From Patiriisocius sp047731265 (GTDB lineage Bacteria > Bacteroidota > Bacteroidia > Flavobacteriales > Flavobacteriaceae): a stretch of 64,000 nucleotides of DNA. The position numbers and the translations under genes were made by a program. This document shows, in pieces, positions 17,619 to 27,401 of this stretch. The stretch's first letter is position 1; every line of letters starts with the position of its first letter. Location of the stretch: positions 868,001 to 932,000 of the forward strand of contig NZ_CP159835.1 of the NCBI RefSeq assembly GCF_047731265.1. The letters are read 5' to 3'. A model generated the notes under the pieces. That model saw nothing but the letters and a program-made list of their open reading frames with translations, ran no database searches and was not told the origin of the DNA.

Positions 17619-19844
17619 CTATATCGCCTCCTTTTGAAGACTTCTAGACGAAGTCATATTATCAATTATAGTGCTTATAAATTTGTTGCTATCATAAGGT
17701 TTTACAATAATATCGTCCATACCAGCAAGGTAAATCTCATTTCTCACTTCTTCAATTTCTACAGCAGTTAATGCAATAATAGGTATTTCTTTATTAAATT
17801 TTCTAATGGCAATGGTTGCCTCAAACCCACTTCTTACCGGCATATTTAAATCCATGAGAATAAGATCATAGGAATTATGTTTTATCTCATTCGTCACTTC
17901 AACGCCATTTTCAGTAATGGTACAATGAATTCCTTTCTTCTCTAAAATCTTCTTCGTAACAATTTGATTAATTCTATTATCCTCTGCAATTAAAATACGT
18001 TTTCCCTTAAGGAAGGAACTATCCACTATTTTTGTTTCGTTAAGGGCTATTTGCTTTTCTAGAACTTCATATTCTAATTCAAACGAAAAGGTAGCTCCCT
18101 TTCCTGGATCACTCTTTAATTCTATCTCAGAACCCGAAAGGTTCAATAATTTTTTTACAATTGGCAATCCTAAACCTGTGCCCTGATAGGCATAGTTTAG
18201 ATTTTCAACTTGGGTAAATTCATCAAAAATCGTTGCGTGCTTTTCTTTTGCAATTCCAATACCAGTGTCTTCAATTTCGAATCGTAATGATATTTTGTCT
18301 TGAAGTTTTTGTTCTTTTTTAACTCTTATGATAATGGATCCGTTTTCAGTAAACTTGCAAGCATTTCCCATTAAATTCATTAAGACTTGTGAAAGCCTTA
18401 CTGAATTTCCTTTTAATTGCACTGGAACTTCAGTATCAATTTCCATCTTGATCTTATTCTTATTTTGCAAACGCATATATTCAAAAGAGCATAATATGCC
18501 CTGAATAAGTTCTCTTAAATCAAAAACATTCTCTTTGTGTTGCATGCTATTAGAGTCAATTTTATTAATCTGTAAGACATCATTTATGAGCGCTAGCAAA
18601 TAGTCTGCAGAAAACTTAAGAGAACTTAAATCTTTTTTGTGGTCTTTTAACCTTTCATCTTCCAATAAAATAGTACTCAACCCAATAACACCATACAAAG
18701 GAGTTCGTAATTCGTGACTAACGGTAGAGAAAAATGTACTTTTTACTTTTGATAAATGTTCTGACTTTTCTCTAGCTTCTAGATATTCTTGATTTTTAAC
18801 CTTGAGCGCTTTGTTCAACTCTTTACGTTTTTGATATGCTAGATATAAAATAACAAATAGTAAAAAACCTAAGGCACATAAAAATATTAAAACGTTATTT
18901 AATTTATTTTTATTATTTGCTATTTGCTCTTGTAATTTTAAATTTTGTTCTGCCTTTTTTATGTCTTCTTGGTATTGCTGTAATTGATATTTTGCAGCTA
19001 TTGCTTCAGACTGGAGACTCTCTTCTTCTATAATATTTTCTTCAAAAAGTTCTTGATACAAAAGGCTATGTTTGTAAGCTTTTTTATTTTTATTTAGAGC
19101 CGCTAGACCAATTGAATATTGGCGATGTGCCTCAGCCAAATCTATAAGATATTGCTTACTCGTCTCGCTATTTATAGCTTTTAGCGAAAACTTGTTTGCC
19201 TTAGTATACTCTTTCTTGTGAAGATAATAGGAAGCCCAAAAATTATTAATACTTGCCGAATAACTCTTATCTAAAATACTTTCTAATTGCGTTAGTTTTT
19301 GAATATATGGGTAAGCCAGCGAATATTCTTCTTCTTCAAAACAATTAATTATTGTATTAAAATACGCTTTTGCTAAACCAATAGAATCATTGGCTTGCTT
19401 AAAAAGTTCAATAGATTCTTTATGAAGGTTTAATCTTTTATCAAAATTTGAATTGGTATAAGAATATAAATTTGCGAGATCCATTTTGATCTCAGCATTA
19501 CTGTTTAAACTTCCAGAAAGTTGAGCATATTTTATCGCATTTCTAAAGTTACTTTCGGCCAGAACCGTATCGTTCATTATTAAATAATCATAACCTAGAT
19601 AACGATACCCTTTGTATATATATTTTGCGTCACCAATTTGAAGTGCTTTTTCTAAAATTTGAATATTTATCTTCAACGACTCAACATAATTTCCCTTTTT
19701 ATAATTATCAGAGGAAGAATCTAACAAAACTTCCAATAACGCGCGTTGGTCTTTAATGGACTTAAACCCGTTATCCATATCCCTTTGAGAAAAAAGAACG
19801 AACGGAATAAGAAAGAAACTTATGAGTATAAAGTTAGGTTTCAT
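17619..19844 (-). CDS. Hybrid histidine kinase with TPR sensor and receiver domain
   Basis: A 741-aa membrane sensor kinase. Signal peptide (1-19), periplasmic tetratricopeptide-like helices (about 40-270), coiled coil (275-315), one transmembrane segment (about 317-337), HisKA with phospho-acceptor His377 (SHELRTPLYG), HATPase_c with N box around Asn494 and DTGIG at 526-530, then a receiver domain (about 616-730) with acidic pocket Glu621-Asp622, phospho-acceptor Asp665 (LMDLNMP) and Lys715. Phosphate would pass His377 to Asp665, but no Hpt or output regulator gene is adjacent, so it is an orphan hybrid kinase whose partner lies elsewhere. Signal unknown; periplasmic TPRs usually sense protein or peptide partners. 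Confidence 0.93.
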   Translation of the reverse strand: MKPNFILISFFLIPFVLFSQRDMDNGFKSIKDQRALLEVLLDSSSDNYKKGNYVESLKINIQILEKALQIGDAKYIYKGYRYLGYDYLIMNDTVLAESNFRNAIKYAQLSGSLNSNAEIKMDLANLYSYTNSNFDKRLNLHKESIELFKQANDSIGLAKAYFNTIINCFEEEEYSLAYPYIQKLTQLESILDKSYSASINNFWASYYLHKKEYTKANKFSLKAINSETSKQYLIDLAEAHRQYSIGLAALNKNKKAYKHSLLYQELFEENIIEEESLQSEAIAAKYQLQQYQEDIKKAEQNLKLQEQIANNKNKLNNVLIFLCALGFLLFVILYLAYQKRKELNKALKVKNQEYLEAREKSEHLSKVKSTFFSTVSHELRTPLYGVIGLSTILLEDERLKDHKKDLSSLKFSADYLLALINDVLQINKIDSNSMQHKENVFDLRELIQGILCSFEYMRLQNKNKIKMEIDTEVPVQLKGNSVRLSQVLMNLMGNACKFTENGSIIIRVKKEQKLQDKISLRFEIEDTGIGIAKEKHATIFDEFTQVENLNYAYQGTGLGLPIVKKLLNLSGSEIELKSDPGKGATFSFELEYEVLEKQIALNETKIVDSSFLKGKRILIAEDNRINQIVTKKILEKKGIHCTITENGVEVTNEIKHNSYDLILMDLNMPVRSGFEATIAIRKFNKEIPIIALTAVEIEEVRNEIYLAGMDDIIVKPYDSNKFISTIIDNMTSSRSLQKEAI

Positions 19845-20033
19845 TTGGGGGTACCTAAATTGTGTTTAATGTGAAAATACATAAGAAAAATGACAAAACG
19901 ACTAAAATACTAAACTTTAACGATAATAACGAGCTGTTTAACGATTTTTAATGTGGTTTTTATCAGAAACAACTTTAGTGTTTCCTGCACTGTTCCTCAT
20001 AAAAGGAACTATATTTAAATCAAAATTTTTTTT

Positions 20034-21170
20034 ATGAACACTAAATTACCAAATATTCCACCCTCAATTTTTAGCGTTATGAGCAGAATGGCGACAGATC
20101 ACAACGCTATAAACCTCTCACAAGGCTTTCCTAATTTTGAAAGTGACCCAGCACTTATAAAAAATGTCAATAAGGCCATGAATAGTGGTTATAATCAATA
20201 TGCGCCTATGCCGGGAGATATGGGTTTGAGAGAGATAATTGTAGCAAAAACGGAAAAACTGCACTGCAAAAAATACAACCCAAAAACTGAAGTTACTATT
20301 ACTGCAGGCGCCACACAAGCTATTTTTACAGCAATTGCTGCTACCATTTCAATGGGTGATGAAGTATTGATTTTTACTCCTGCCTATGATTGCTATGCTC
20401 CTACGATTGAATTATTTGGAGCAAAAGCCATTGCCATACAACTACAAGCTCCCTATTTTAAACCAGATTGGGAACTGGTAAAGTCAAAATTAACTAATAA
20501 CACTAGAATGATCATAATTAACAGCCCACACAATCCAAGTGGAATGTTATTTACCACTGAAGATATGTTGGATCTTCAAAATATTGTAGTGGCCAATGAC
20601 CTACTTTTAATAAGCGATGAAGTATATGAGCACATTATTTTTGACGGAAAGCAACATGAGAGTGCTGCCCGTTTTTCAGGATTATCTGAAAGGGCTTTTA
20701 TTACTGCAAGTTTTGGAAAAACATTTCATAATACAGGATGGAAAATGGGCTATTGTTTAGCACCTCAAAACTTAATGGCAGAATTTCAAAAAGTACATCA
20801 ATACAACGTGTTTTGTGTAAATCATCCTTTTCAAAAAGCACTTGCTACTTATATGGAAGATGAAAAAACCTATCTTAGCTTGCCTAAATTCTACCAAGAA
20901 AAAAGAGATTATTTCATCACACAACTTCAAGATTCACGTTTTAAAATAATCCCGTCTCAAGGCACCTACTTTCAATTACTTGAATATTCTCAAATTACTA
21001 CCGAAAGCGATATTACTTTTGCTGAAAAACTTACTAAAGAATTCGGTCTGGCCACGATTCCAACATCTGTATTCAACAACAATAAAGAAGATTTCAAACA
21101 ACTTAGAGTGTGCTTTGCTAAAACAAATGAAACCATTGACGCTGCGTGCAAAATTTTAAATTCGATATAA
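20034..21170 (+). CDS. PLP-dependent aminotransferase, methionine aminotransferase (YbdL-like)
   Basis: A 378-aa fold-type I class I/II aminotransferase. INLSQGFPNFE, NQYAPMPGDMGLRE, NSPHNPSGM, ISDEVYEHIIFD and the PLP-lysine motif ITASFGKTFHNTGWKMGY are visible. The combination matches YbdL, which transaminates methionine and aromatic residues with glutamine-type amino acids; this would regenerate methionine from 4-methylthio-2-oxobutanoate. The nitrilase at 24174-24953 resembles the omega-amidase that removes the 2-oxoglutaramate by-product, supporting the call; the two genes are normally neighbours and here flank katG and an ankyrin gene. Promoter elements were not clear. Confidence 0.92.
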   Translation: MNTKLPNIPPSIFSVMSRMATDHNAINLSQGFPNFESDPALIKNVNKAMNSGYNQYAPMPGDMGLREIIVAKTEKLHCKKYNPKTEVTITAGATQAIFTAIAATISMGDEVLIFTPAYDCYAPTIELFGAKAIAIQLQAPYFKPDWELVKSKLTNNTRMIIINSPHNPSGMLFTTEDMLDLQNIVVANDLLLISDEVYEHIIFDGKQHESAARFSGLSERAFITASFGKTFHNTGWKMGYCLAPQNLMAEFQKVHQYNVFCVNHPFQKALATYMEDEKTYLSLPKFYQEKRDYFITQLQDSRFKIIPSQGTYFQLLEYSQITTESDITFAEKLTKEFGLATIPTSVFNNNKEDFKQLRVCFAKTNETIDAACKILNSI

Positions 21171-21292
21171 CAATACTATCAAAACAAATCCCTCTATAAG
21201 TTTTATCAATTACTCAATCTAAACTTACAATTAGCATTCTCCCTCTAAAAAGACAATAATCTATATATTAGTACCCTAATTAAATTTAAACA

Positions 21293-23512
21293 ATGATGGA
21301 GCACAATAATGAAAACGGCGACGTATTAGAAATCAATAATGATGATATGAGTAAATGTCCTTATTTTGGTGGAGTACAAAGCCAATCTGCAGGAGGTGGA
21401 ACCAGAAATAATGATTGGTGGCCTAACAGATTAAACTTAAACATTCTAAGACAGCACGCAACAAAATCTGATCCAATGGACAAAGGTTTTGATTATGCTG
21501 AGGCTTTTAAAAGTCTCGATTTTAAAGCGCTCAAGAAAGATGTGATGGATTTAATGACAGATTCTCAAGACTGGTGGCCTGCAGATTATGGTCACTATGG
21601 AGGTTTTTTTATTCGTATGACTTGGCATGCCGCAGGTACCTACAGAGTAACAGATGGTCGCGGTGGTGGTAACACAGGTAATCAAAGATTTGCGCCAATT
21701 AACAGCTGGCCGGACAATGGTAACCTTGATAAAGCTAGATTATTACTATGGCCCATCAAACAAAAATATGGTAGGAATATTTCTTGGGCAGATTTACTAA
21801 TCCTTGCAGGAAATAGTGCTTTAGAGTCTATGGGCTTTAAGACATTTGGTTTTGCAGGAGGTCGCCCAGATATCTGGGAACCAGAACAAGATATTTATTG
21901 GGGATCTGAGACAGAATGGTTAGGAAACGAATCTCGTTATAAAAAAGAAGGCCAATTAGAAAAGCCTTTAGCTGCAGCCCACATGGGCCTTATTTATGTG
22001 AATCCAGAAGGACCTAATGGAGAACCAGATGTATTAGGTTCTGGTCACGATATTAGAGAAACCTTTGGCCGTATGGCGATGAACGATGAAGAAACTGTAG
22101 CATTGGTTGCAGGAGGTCACACTTTTGGAAAAGCCCACGGCGCTGGAGATGCAGACTTAGTAGGGGTTGAACCAGAAGGTGGTAAAATTGAAGCACAAGG
22201 CCAAGGATGGTTAAGCACCTATAAAAGTGGAAAAGGTGCAGATACCATTACGAGCGGTATTGAAGGCGCTTGGACACCAAATCCAACGCAATGGGATCAC
22301 GATTATTTTGAAGTCCTGTTAAATTACGACTGGGAATTAACAAAAAGTCCAGCCGGAGCTCATCAATGGACGCCAACAGCAGCTTCAAAAGCACGCATGG
22401 CACCTATAGCAGATGATGCTTCAAAAACACAAGCATTAATGATGACTACTGCAGATATTGCACTCAAAAAAGATCCTATCTACGCAAAAATATCAAAGAA
22501 CTTCTACGAAAATCCAAAAGAATTTGAGGATGCTTTTGCACGTGCTTGGTACAAACTAACGCATCGTGATATGGGGCCTGTTTCTCGTTATTTGGGGCCT
22601 GAAGTTCCAAGTGAACAACTATTATGGCAAGATACGATTCCAACAAGCACAACCTCTTTAAATGAGGAAGACGTTACCGAACTTAAAAAACGTTTACTAG
22701 CTTCTGATTTATCAATATCGCAGTTAACAACTACTGCTTGGGCATCTGCCGCTACTTATAGAGGTTCAGATATGCGCGGTGGCGCAAATGGCGGACGCAT
22801 TAGATTAGCTCCACAAAAAGATTGGGAAGCAAATAATCCTGCTGAATTAGCAAAGGTATTGACTGTGTTAGAAGGAATTCAAAACGAATTTATAGGCACT
22901 ATTTCAATGGCAGATTTAATTGTTCTTGGAGGAGTTGCTGCCATTGAAGAAGCAGCCAAAAATGCTGGACATAGTGTTTCTGTTCCTTTTACCTCTGGAA
23001 GAGGCGATGCAAATCAAGAACAAACTGATGTAGCCTCTTTTGCACATTTAGAGACTGTTGCTGATGGTTTTAGAAATTATTTAAAAGAAAATCAAGAACT
23101 TTCAGCAGAGCAATTGCTCGTTGACAAAGCACAATTATTAACCCTTACAGTTCCAGAGATGACGGTACTTGTTGGAGGGATGCGAGCTTTAAGAACAAAT
23201 TACAATCAATCTAACCACGGGGTTTTTACAGATAAAAAAGATTCGCTGAGCAATGATTTCTTTGTGAATATTTTAGATTTGAAAACTACTTGGAAAGCAG
23301 TTGATGCTTCTGAAAATGTATTTGAAGGTAGAGATCGCGCTACTAATACGTTTAAATATACTGGAACAAGAGCAGACTTAATATTTGGTTCAAACTCAGA
23401 ATTAAAAGCGATTGCTGAAGTATATGCTTCTTCAGATGCTGGCGAAAAATTTGTACACGATTTTATCGCAGCTTGGACTAAAGTGATGAATTTAGATAGA
23501 TTTGATTTATAA
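21293..23512 (+). CDS. katG: Catalase-peroxidase
   Basis: A 739-aa bifunctional heme catalase-peroxidase. The distal triad Arg108-Trp111-His112 (RMTWHAAGTYR), the covalent Met-Tyr-Trp cofactor partners Tyr235 (GLIYVNPEG) and Met261 (GRMAMND) with Trp111, and proximal heme ligand His276 (VAGGHTFGKAHG) are all present, as is the degenerate C-terminal peroxidase domain (from about 430). It should be fully active against hydrogen peroxide. It is followed by a clear terminator and then an ankyrin-repeat gene; catalase/ankyrin pairs are known in Pseudomonas (katB-ankB) and Campylobacter, where the ankyrin protein supports catalase activity. Confidence 0.97.
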   Translation: MMEHNNENGDVLEINNDDMSKCPYFGGVQSQSAGGGTRNNDWWPNRLNLNILRQHATKSDPMDKGFDYAEAFKSLDFKALKKDVMDLMTDSQDWWPADYGHYGGFFIRMTWHAAGTYRVTDGRGGGNTGNQRFAPINSWPDNGNLDKARLLLWPIKQKYGRNISWADLLILAGNSALESMGFKTFGFAGGRPDIWEPEQDIYWGSETEWLGNESRYKKEGQLEKPLAAAHMGLIYVNPEGPNGEPDVLGSGHDIRETFGRMAMNDEETVALVAGGHTFGKAHGAGDADLVGVEPEGGKIEAQGQGWLSTYKSGKGADTITSGIEGAWTPNPTQWDHDYFEVLLNYDWELTKSPAGAHQWTPTAASKARMAPIADDASKTQALMMTTADIALKKDPIYAKISKNFYENPKEFEDAFARAWYKLTHRDMGPVSRYLGPEVPSEQLLWQDTIPTSTTSLNEEDVTELKKRLLASDLSISQLTTTAWASAATYRGSDMRGGANGGRIRLAPQKDWEANNPAELAKVLTVLEGIQNEFIGTISMADLIVLGGVAAIEEAAKNAGHSVSVPFTSGRGDANQEQTDVASFAHLETVADGFRNYLKENQELSAEQLLVDKAQLLTLTVPEMTVLVGGMRALRTNYNQSNHGVFTDKKDSLSNDFFVNILDLKTTWKAVDASENVFEGRDRATNTFKYTGTRADLIFGSNSELKAIAEVYASSDAGEKFVHDFIAAWTKVMNLDRFDL

Positions 23513-23544
23513 TCTTTCTAAATTTAGAAACTAAACAAGAAGTA

Positions 23545-23580
23545 AACAGCGTTGCACGATTTTGTGACGCTGTTTTTTTA
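23545..23580 (+). terminator. katG terminator
   Basis: AACAGCGT (23545-23552) and ACGCTGTT (23567-23574) form an 8-bp stem, with CAC/GTG pairing inside the loop, followed by TTTTTA. Confidence 0.85.
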
Positions 23581-23650
23581 TGATTATATTACAATAAATT
23601 GACGAATAACAAATTTTAATACAAACGGAGCTATTCATTTGGGCGCTGCA

Positions 23651-23678
23651 ACGCTTGCGCTGAGTGAAGTCGAAGCGT
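23651..23678. repeat. REP-like intergenic inverted repeat
   Basis: ACGCTT (23651-23656) and AAGCGT (23673-23678) flank a GC-rich core (GCTGAGTGAAGTCGA). The GTCGAAGCG/CGCTTCGAC core resembles a short sequence I recall being dispersed between genes in many Bacteroidota. It lies between the katG terminator and the ankyrin gene. Only one copy is in the window. Confidence 0.4.
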
Positions 23679-23703
23679 CCTATTTCTTAAACATCATGTA
23701 CAA

Positions 23704-24171
23704 ATGAAAGATCAATTATTTAAAGCAATTCGTGAAGAAAATCTTGCAGTGGTTTCTAAAATAATAACTGCGGAGCCTCTTTTAGTTCTTGAAAAAGATG
23801 CACGCGGCTCTACTCCATTATTACTAGCAACCTACTATGGTTATGCAACTATTGCTGCTGAAATAATGAAGCACCCACAAGATATTAATACACAAGACGC
23901 CTCAGGAAATACGGCCTTAATGGGTGTTTGTTTTAAAGGGTATGCTGCAATTGCTAAAATGCTAATTAATAAAAGAGCCAATGTTAACGTTAAAAACTCG
24001 AACGGAGCTACTGCACTAATATTTGCTGCAACATTTAATAAAGTTGAAATCATTAAAATGCTTCTTAAAAACGGTGCAGATAAAGAAATTAAAGACGACC
24101 GAGGAAACACAGCACTTACCCACGCAAAAATGCAAGGAGCTAAATCAATTATTGAAATTTTAGAACCTTAG
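23704..24171 (+). CDS. Ankyrin-repeat protein
   Basis: A 155-aa protein made of about four ankyrin repeats: RGSTPLLLATYYGY, GNTALMGVCFKGY, GATALIFAATFNKVEII and GNTALTHAKMQGAK, with the helix-loop pattern and Asn/Asp turns (NVNVKNSNG). There is no clear signal peptide, so it should be cytoplasmic. Its position right after katG echoes the AnkB protein of Pseudomonas and the catalase-linked ankyrin protein of Campylobacter. Its stop lies two bases before the nitrilase ATG, so transcript structure links it to the nitrilase more than to katG, which has its own terminator. Confidence 0.85.
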   Translation: MKDQLFKAIREENLAVVSKIITAEPLLVLEKDARGSTPLLLATYYGYATIAAEIMKHPQDINTQDASGNTALMGVCFKGYAAIAKMLINKRANVNVKNSNGATALIFAATFNKVEIIKMLLKNGADKEIKDDRGNTALTHAKMQGAKSIIEILEP

Positions 24172-24173
24172 GA

Positions 24174-24953
24174 ATGGAGGAAGCACTTAAAGTAACGCTT
24201 GTACAATCTCATCTCTACTGGGAAAACCCTATAGCTAATCGCGACCATTTTTCTGAAATTTTAAGCTCAATCAAAGAAGAAACACATCTAATTGTATTGC
24301 CAGAAATGTTTACAACGGGGTTCACCATGAATGCCGAATCTGTTGCTGAAGAAAAAAATGGCCCCACCTTTTTATGGCTGCAAACCGAAGCAAAGAAAAA
24401 ACATTCAGCGATCACTGGAAGTATTGTTATTAAGGAAAATGGCCTCTATTATAATAGACTTTTTTTCGTGTTTCCAGACGGCAGTTTTAAAACCTATAAT
24501 AAGAAACATACATTTACACTAGCCGGCGAACACGACGTTTATACTGCCGGTCGAAACCATACCATTATAGACTATATGGGGTGGAAAATATGCCCTTTAA
24601 TTTGTTATGATTTACGTTTTCCCGTTTGGGCTCGAAATGCACACGACTATGACCTCTTACTATATGTTGCCAATTGGCCAAAAAAACGAGTATTGGCTTG
24701 GGACGTGCTTTTAAAAGCGAGAGCTATAGAGAACATGAGCTACACAATTGGAGTGAACAGAATAGGTTTAGACGATACCGGTCACGAATACCTTGGACAT
24801 TCTGCCGCCTACGATGTTTTGGGAGAACATATTTCCACAACTAGTTTTGAAAAACCGTTTGTTGAAACTATTTCTCTTTCAAAAAACCACATTCAAACAA
24901 ACCGAAAACATCTTCAGTTTTTGAATGATCGAGACGAATTTACTCTAGCATAA
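24174..24953 (+). CDS. Nitrilase-superfamily amidohydrolase (omega-amidase-like, YafV/MtnU type)
   Basis: A 259-aa carbon-nitrogen hydrolase. The catalytic triad is Glu44 (VLPEMFTTGF), Lys110 (YNKKHTF) and Cys144 (LICYDLRFP). The PEMFTTGFTMN and YDLRFPVWARN signatures match YafV/omega-amidase, which hydrolyses 2-oxoglutaramate formed when glutamine is the amino donor in transamination. The methionine aminotransferase at 20034-21170 is the expected partner. The gene starts two bases after the ankyrin gene stop; its last 14 bases overlap the converging Ig-like lipoprotein gene, which is unusual but both frames are intact. Confidence 0.92.
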   Translation: MEEALKVTLVQSHLYWENPIANRDHFSEILSSIKEETHLIVLPEMFTTGFTMNAESVAEEKNGPTFLWLQTEAKKKHSAITGSIVIKENGLYYNRLFFVFPDGSFKTYNKKHTFTLAGEHDVYTAGRNHTIIDYMGWKICPLICYDLRFPVWARNAHDYDLLLYVANWPKKRVLAWDVLLKARAIENMSYTIGVNRIGLDDTGHEYLGHSAAYDVLGEHISTTSFEKPFVETISLSKNHIQTNRKHLQFLNDRDEFTLA

Positions 24954-26565
24954 AGGTTTCAATAAAACTGAAATTAGATCTTAATTCGATGATAGTAGGA
25001 TAATAAATAATTCTTTCTGGCGCTTTCCTAGACAGAAAATCTCCCGTGTCCCATTTTTTATTTTGATTCGAATCTAGTATCAAGCGAATAAAATAATTCC
25101 CTGGATCGATATTTTCAAAAAGTATCAAAGTTTCACTTTCAGTATATTTAGAATCTATTATCTTAAACTTATCGTCCACCAATTCAACGATATATGGAAA
25201 AGATTGAGCATTTTCTAAATTGAGTTGTATCGAAGCAAATTCACTAGCAGCTTTTACTTCTTGTCTAAACACAACTGAATCATTGATATTTCCGAAGAAA
25301 TCCGCTACCGCTCCTTTATTTAAAGTGACTTTATAGCGCTCCTCTTCGACTTTTTCAAATTGAACCCGTATATTATTTAATTTATAATTAAGCGATACAT
25401 CAAAAGGAACTGGAATAGTATCTGCCATCTTTACTTCAATTTTTGTGTCATCAACTAAAGAAAGAGGAGTGTTTAAAAAAAGTTGCAGCGTATCTTTCAT
25501 AGCTACATTCCCGTTTTTTATAGGTTTTAGCATCAACGAATCCGAAAACAACTCTCTAAAACGTAATGTGAATGTATCTATGTCTATCTTATTTCTTGTT
25601 TCAAAGACAATAGAATCTGAAAGTGCTTCCGTTTTGAACCAAAAGTTTAAAGTATCGCTGTCAATTTCTTTTTTTATGAGATATTCAAAGTCGTCTGGCA
25701 GCTCAGATAATACTTTTATTTTAAGGCTATCTCCATTTCCTTGATACCCAAAAATTATCCTATTCTTACTTTCGAGTTTTGGCCTCGTTAATTTAAATTT
25801 TGGTATTTCTTTAAAAAGTTTTACTTCAAAAACCTCTTCCGTAGGCAGTGAAATTGGCTCACTATAAAACCCAATTTTATCACTTAATGGCTGAAAAGTA
25901 TAATTGGCCCCTGTTTCTTTTAACGCAATTAATTGATACGTCCCTTCTTTGAGATTACTCAGTTCAAATTCATTTGACTCCCCTAAAGTTGTCGTTATAT
26001 AGACTGGCTTTTCAGTAAATACGAGTGAATCTTTATATGCCTCGTCTATTTCATAAAGCATTACTGTCGTTGGAAATTCTGGAGACAACAATAAAGCATC
26101 ACTTATGATCCCTTTTAATTTTAAACTGTCTATATACGTTCCTGTTGAAAACACATACTTAAAATTCGCAAAAATATTTTCCTCGTTATTATCAACAATG
26201 CTGTTTCCAAAATTGAAAGAATAGGTGGTGTTTTCTCGTAGCGTATCTAAAATATTAATGCGAAGTTGCTTAGAAACATTAGTAGGTGTAATTACGGGTG
26301 GATAGGTTAACGGCGGCGAAATAAGAAGCTCCTTGGTAATGTCCTTTAATTTAATGTATTCGTCAAAAGTGATTTTGATTTGATCTTTATCAAAACTGGT
26401 GGTAAAGTTTTCAGGACTGTTCTTTATAATTACAGGAGCTATACTGTCTTTTAACCCGCCACTAGGATTTCCTTTTTTAGCACAATCTAGAAAAGAAAAC
26501 ATGAATAAAACTGCTATTGGAAAATAAAGCAGCTTGTGTGTCTTTGATGAATTACCTTTTTGCAT
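24940..26565 (-). CDS. Ig-like (Big_5) domain lipoprotein
   Basis: A 541-aa lipoprotein with lipobox FLDC (Cys28) after a basic N-terminus, followed by GNPSGGLKDSIAPVI and a bacterial Ig-like domain (about 40-140: KITFDEYIKLKDI ... FVFSTGTYIDS type strands). The rest alternates beta-rich segments, including a carboxypeptidase-regulatory-like stretch (LKEGTYQLIALKE) and a C-terminal NYFIRLILDSNQNKKWDTGD with Asp/Asn calcium-type loop. Such proteins are common, conserved and uncharacterised in Flavobacteriia. It overlaps the nitrilase gene by 14 bases at the 3' ends and lies about 80 bases downstream of the ComF gene on the same strand. Confidence 0.85.
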   Translation of the reverse strand: MQKGNSSKTHKLLYFPIAVLFMFSFLDCAKKGNPSGGLKDSIAPVIIKNSPENFTTSFDKDQIKITFDEYIKLKDITKELLISPPLTYPPVITPTNVSKQLRINILDTLRENTTYSFNFGNSIVDNNEENIFANFKYVFSTGTYIDSLKLKGIISDALLLSPEFPTTVMLYEIDEAYKDSLVFTEKPVYITTTLGESNEFELSNLKEGTYQLIALKETGANYTFQPLSDKIGFYSEPISLPTEEVFEVKLFKEIPKFKLTRPKLESKNRIIFGYQGNGDSLKIKVLSELPDDFEYLIKKEIDSDTLNFWFKTEALSDSIVFETRNKIDIDTFTLRFRELFSDSLMLKPIKNGNVAMKDTLQLFLNTPLSLVDDTKIEVKMADTIPVPFDVSLNYKLNNIRVQFEKVEEERYKVTLNKGAVADFFGNINDSVVFRQEVKAASEFASIQLNLENAQSFPYIVELVDDKFKIIDSKYTESETLILFENIDPGNYFIRLILDSNQNKKWDTGDFLSRKAPERIIYYPTIIELRSNFSFIETFMLE

Positions 26566-26646
26566 AGTGGAGCAAAAATAAAGAAAGATTTTTTCCTAGA
26601 TGTAAAATAGTTCATTCGAAAATATATTGAAGTATACTTGCTCAAT

Positions 26647-27327
26647 TCAAGATGTAGTAATTGCAATCGTCGCAAAACTAATTTTACAATTAGCTGCATT
26701 TAAAAGTTGTGTTGCGCAGTTTTCTAAAGTTGCTCCTGTAGTGACAATATCATCCACCAGTAGCACATGTTTATTGGTAATTAATTCACTGTTTTCAACC
26801 TTAAAAATAACATCATCTTGAATGCGCTTCAATCTGCTTTTAAAAACTTGAGAATCTGTATGGATCGTTTTTAACAGCACATTTTCTAGATAAGGTACTT
26901 TTAGTGCAGTTGCTATTTCAGTACCAAAGCCAGTTACTTGATTATACCCGCGTTTACGTTGTTTTATTTTATGCAGAGGCACTGGAATTATAACATCAAT
27001 GTCTTGATAAGAATTAATTTCAGCAAGTTCTGCTCCTAACCATTTTCCGAAAAAACTACTTATACCTTCTTGATTTCTATATTTGAGATTGTGTAAAAGC
27101 TCTTGCGTAATTCCTTTCTTCTCAAACTTTAGTAATGCTGTTGCGAGTTGTACATCAATCCTACCATAAAACATATTTTTCATTAAAGCGCTATTGTCTT
27201 TATGATGTCTTACAAGGGGTAAAATATGCCTGCATTGGATACATATCGTAGTTTCACCGGTAGATAAATTGGTATTACAGGCACTGCAAACTTTTGGGAA
27301 TAAGATATTTAATAGAGATTTTAACAT
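26647..27327 (-). CDS. ComF-family phosphoribosyltransferase-like protein
   Basis: A 226-aa ComF-family protein. The N-terminal zinc-ribbon has Cys14, Cys17, Cys29 and Cys32 (VCSAC ... CIQC). The type I phosphoribosyltransferase domain follows: PVPLHKIKQRKRGYNQ and the PRPP loop VLLVDDIVTTGATL. ComF assists uptake of single-stranded DNA in naturally competent bacteria, though most members are uncharacterised. No other competence gene is present here. Start is the ATG followed by MLKSLLNILFPKVC, typical of the family. Confidence 0.93.
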   Translation of the reverse strand: MLKSLLNILFPKVCSACNTNLSTGETTICIQCRHILPLVRHHKDNSALMKNMFYGRIDVQLATALLKFEKKGITQELLHNLKYRNQEGISSFFGKWLGAELAEINSYQDIDVIIPVPLHKIKQRKRGYNQVTGFGTEIATALKVPYLENVLLKTIHTDSQVFKSRLKRIQDDVIFKVENSELITNKHVLLVDDIVTTGATLENCATQLLNAANCKISFATIAITTS

Positions 27328-27401
27328 ATTTTATAATTTCTTTTAGATAAATATTCTTGGAAGCACAGTAAATTTGATTATTATATATATAAACTAAATT
27401 T

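Noticed and set aside
24940..24953. Overlap of nitrilase and Ig-like lipoprotein as a sign of frameshift
   Set aside because: Both C-termini look normal and the 14-base tail-to-tail overlap needs no error.
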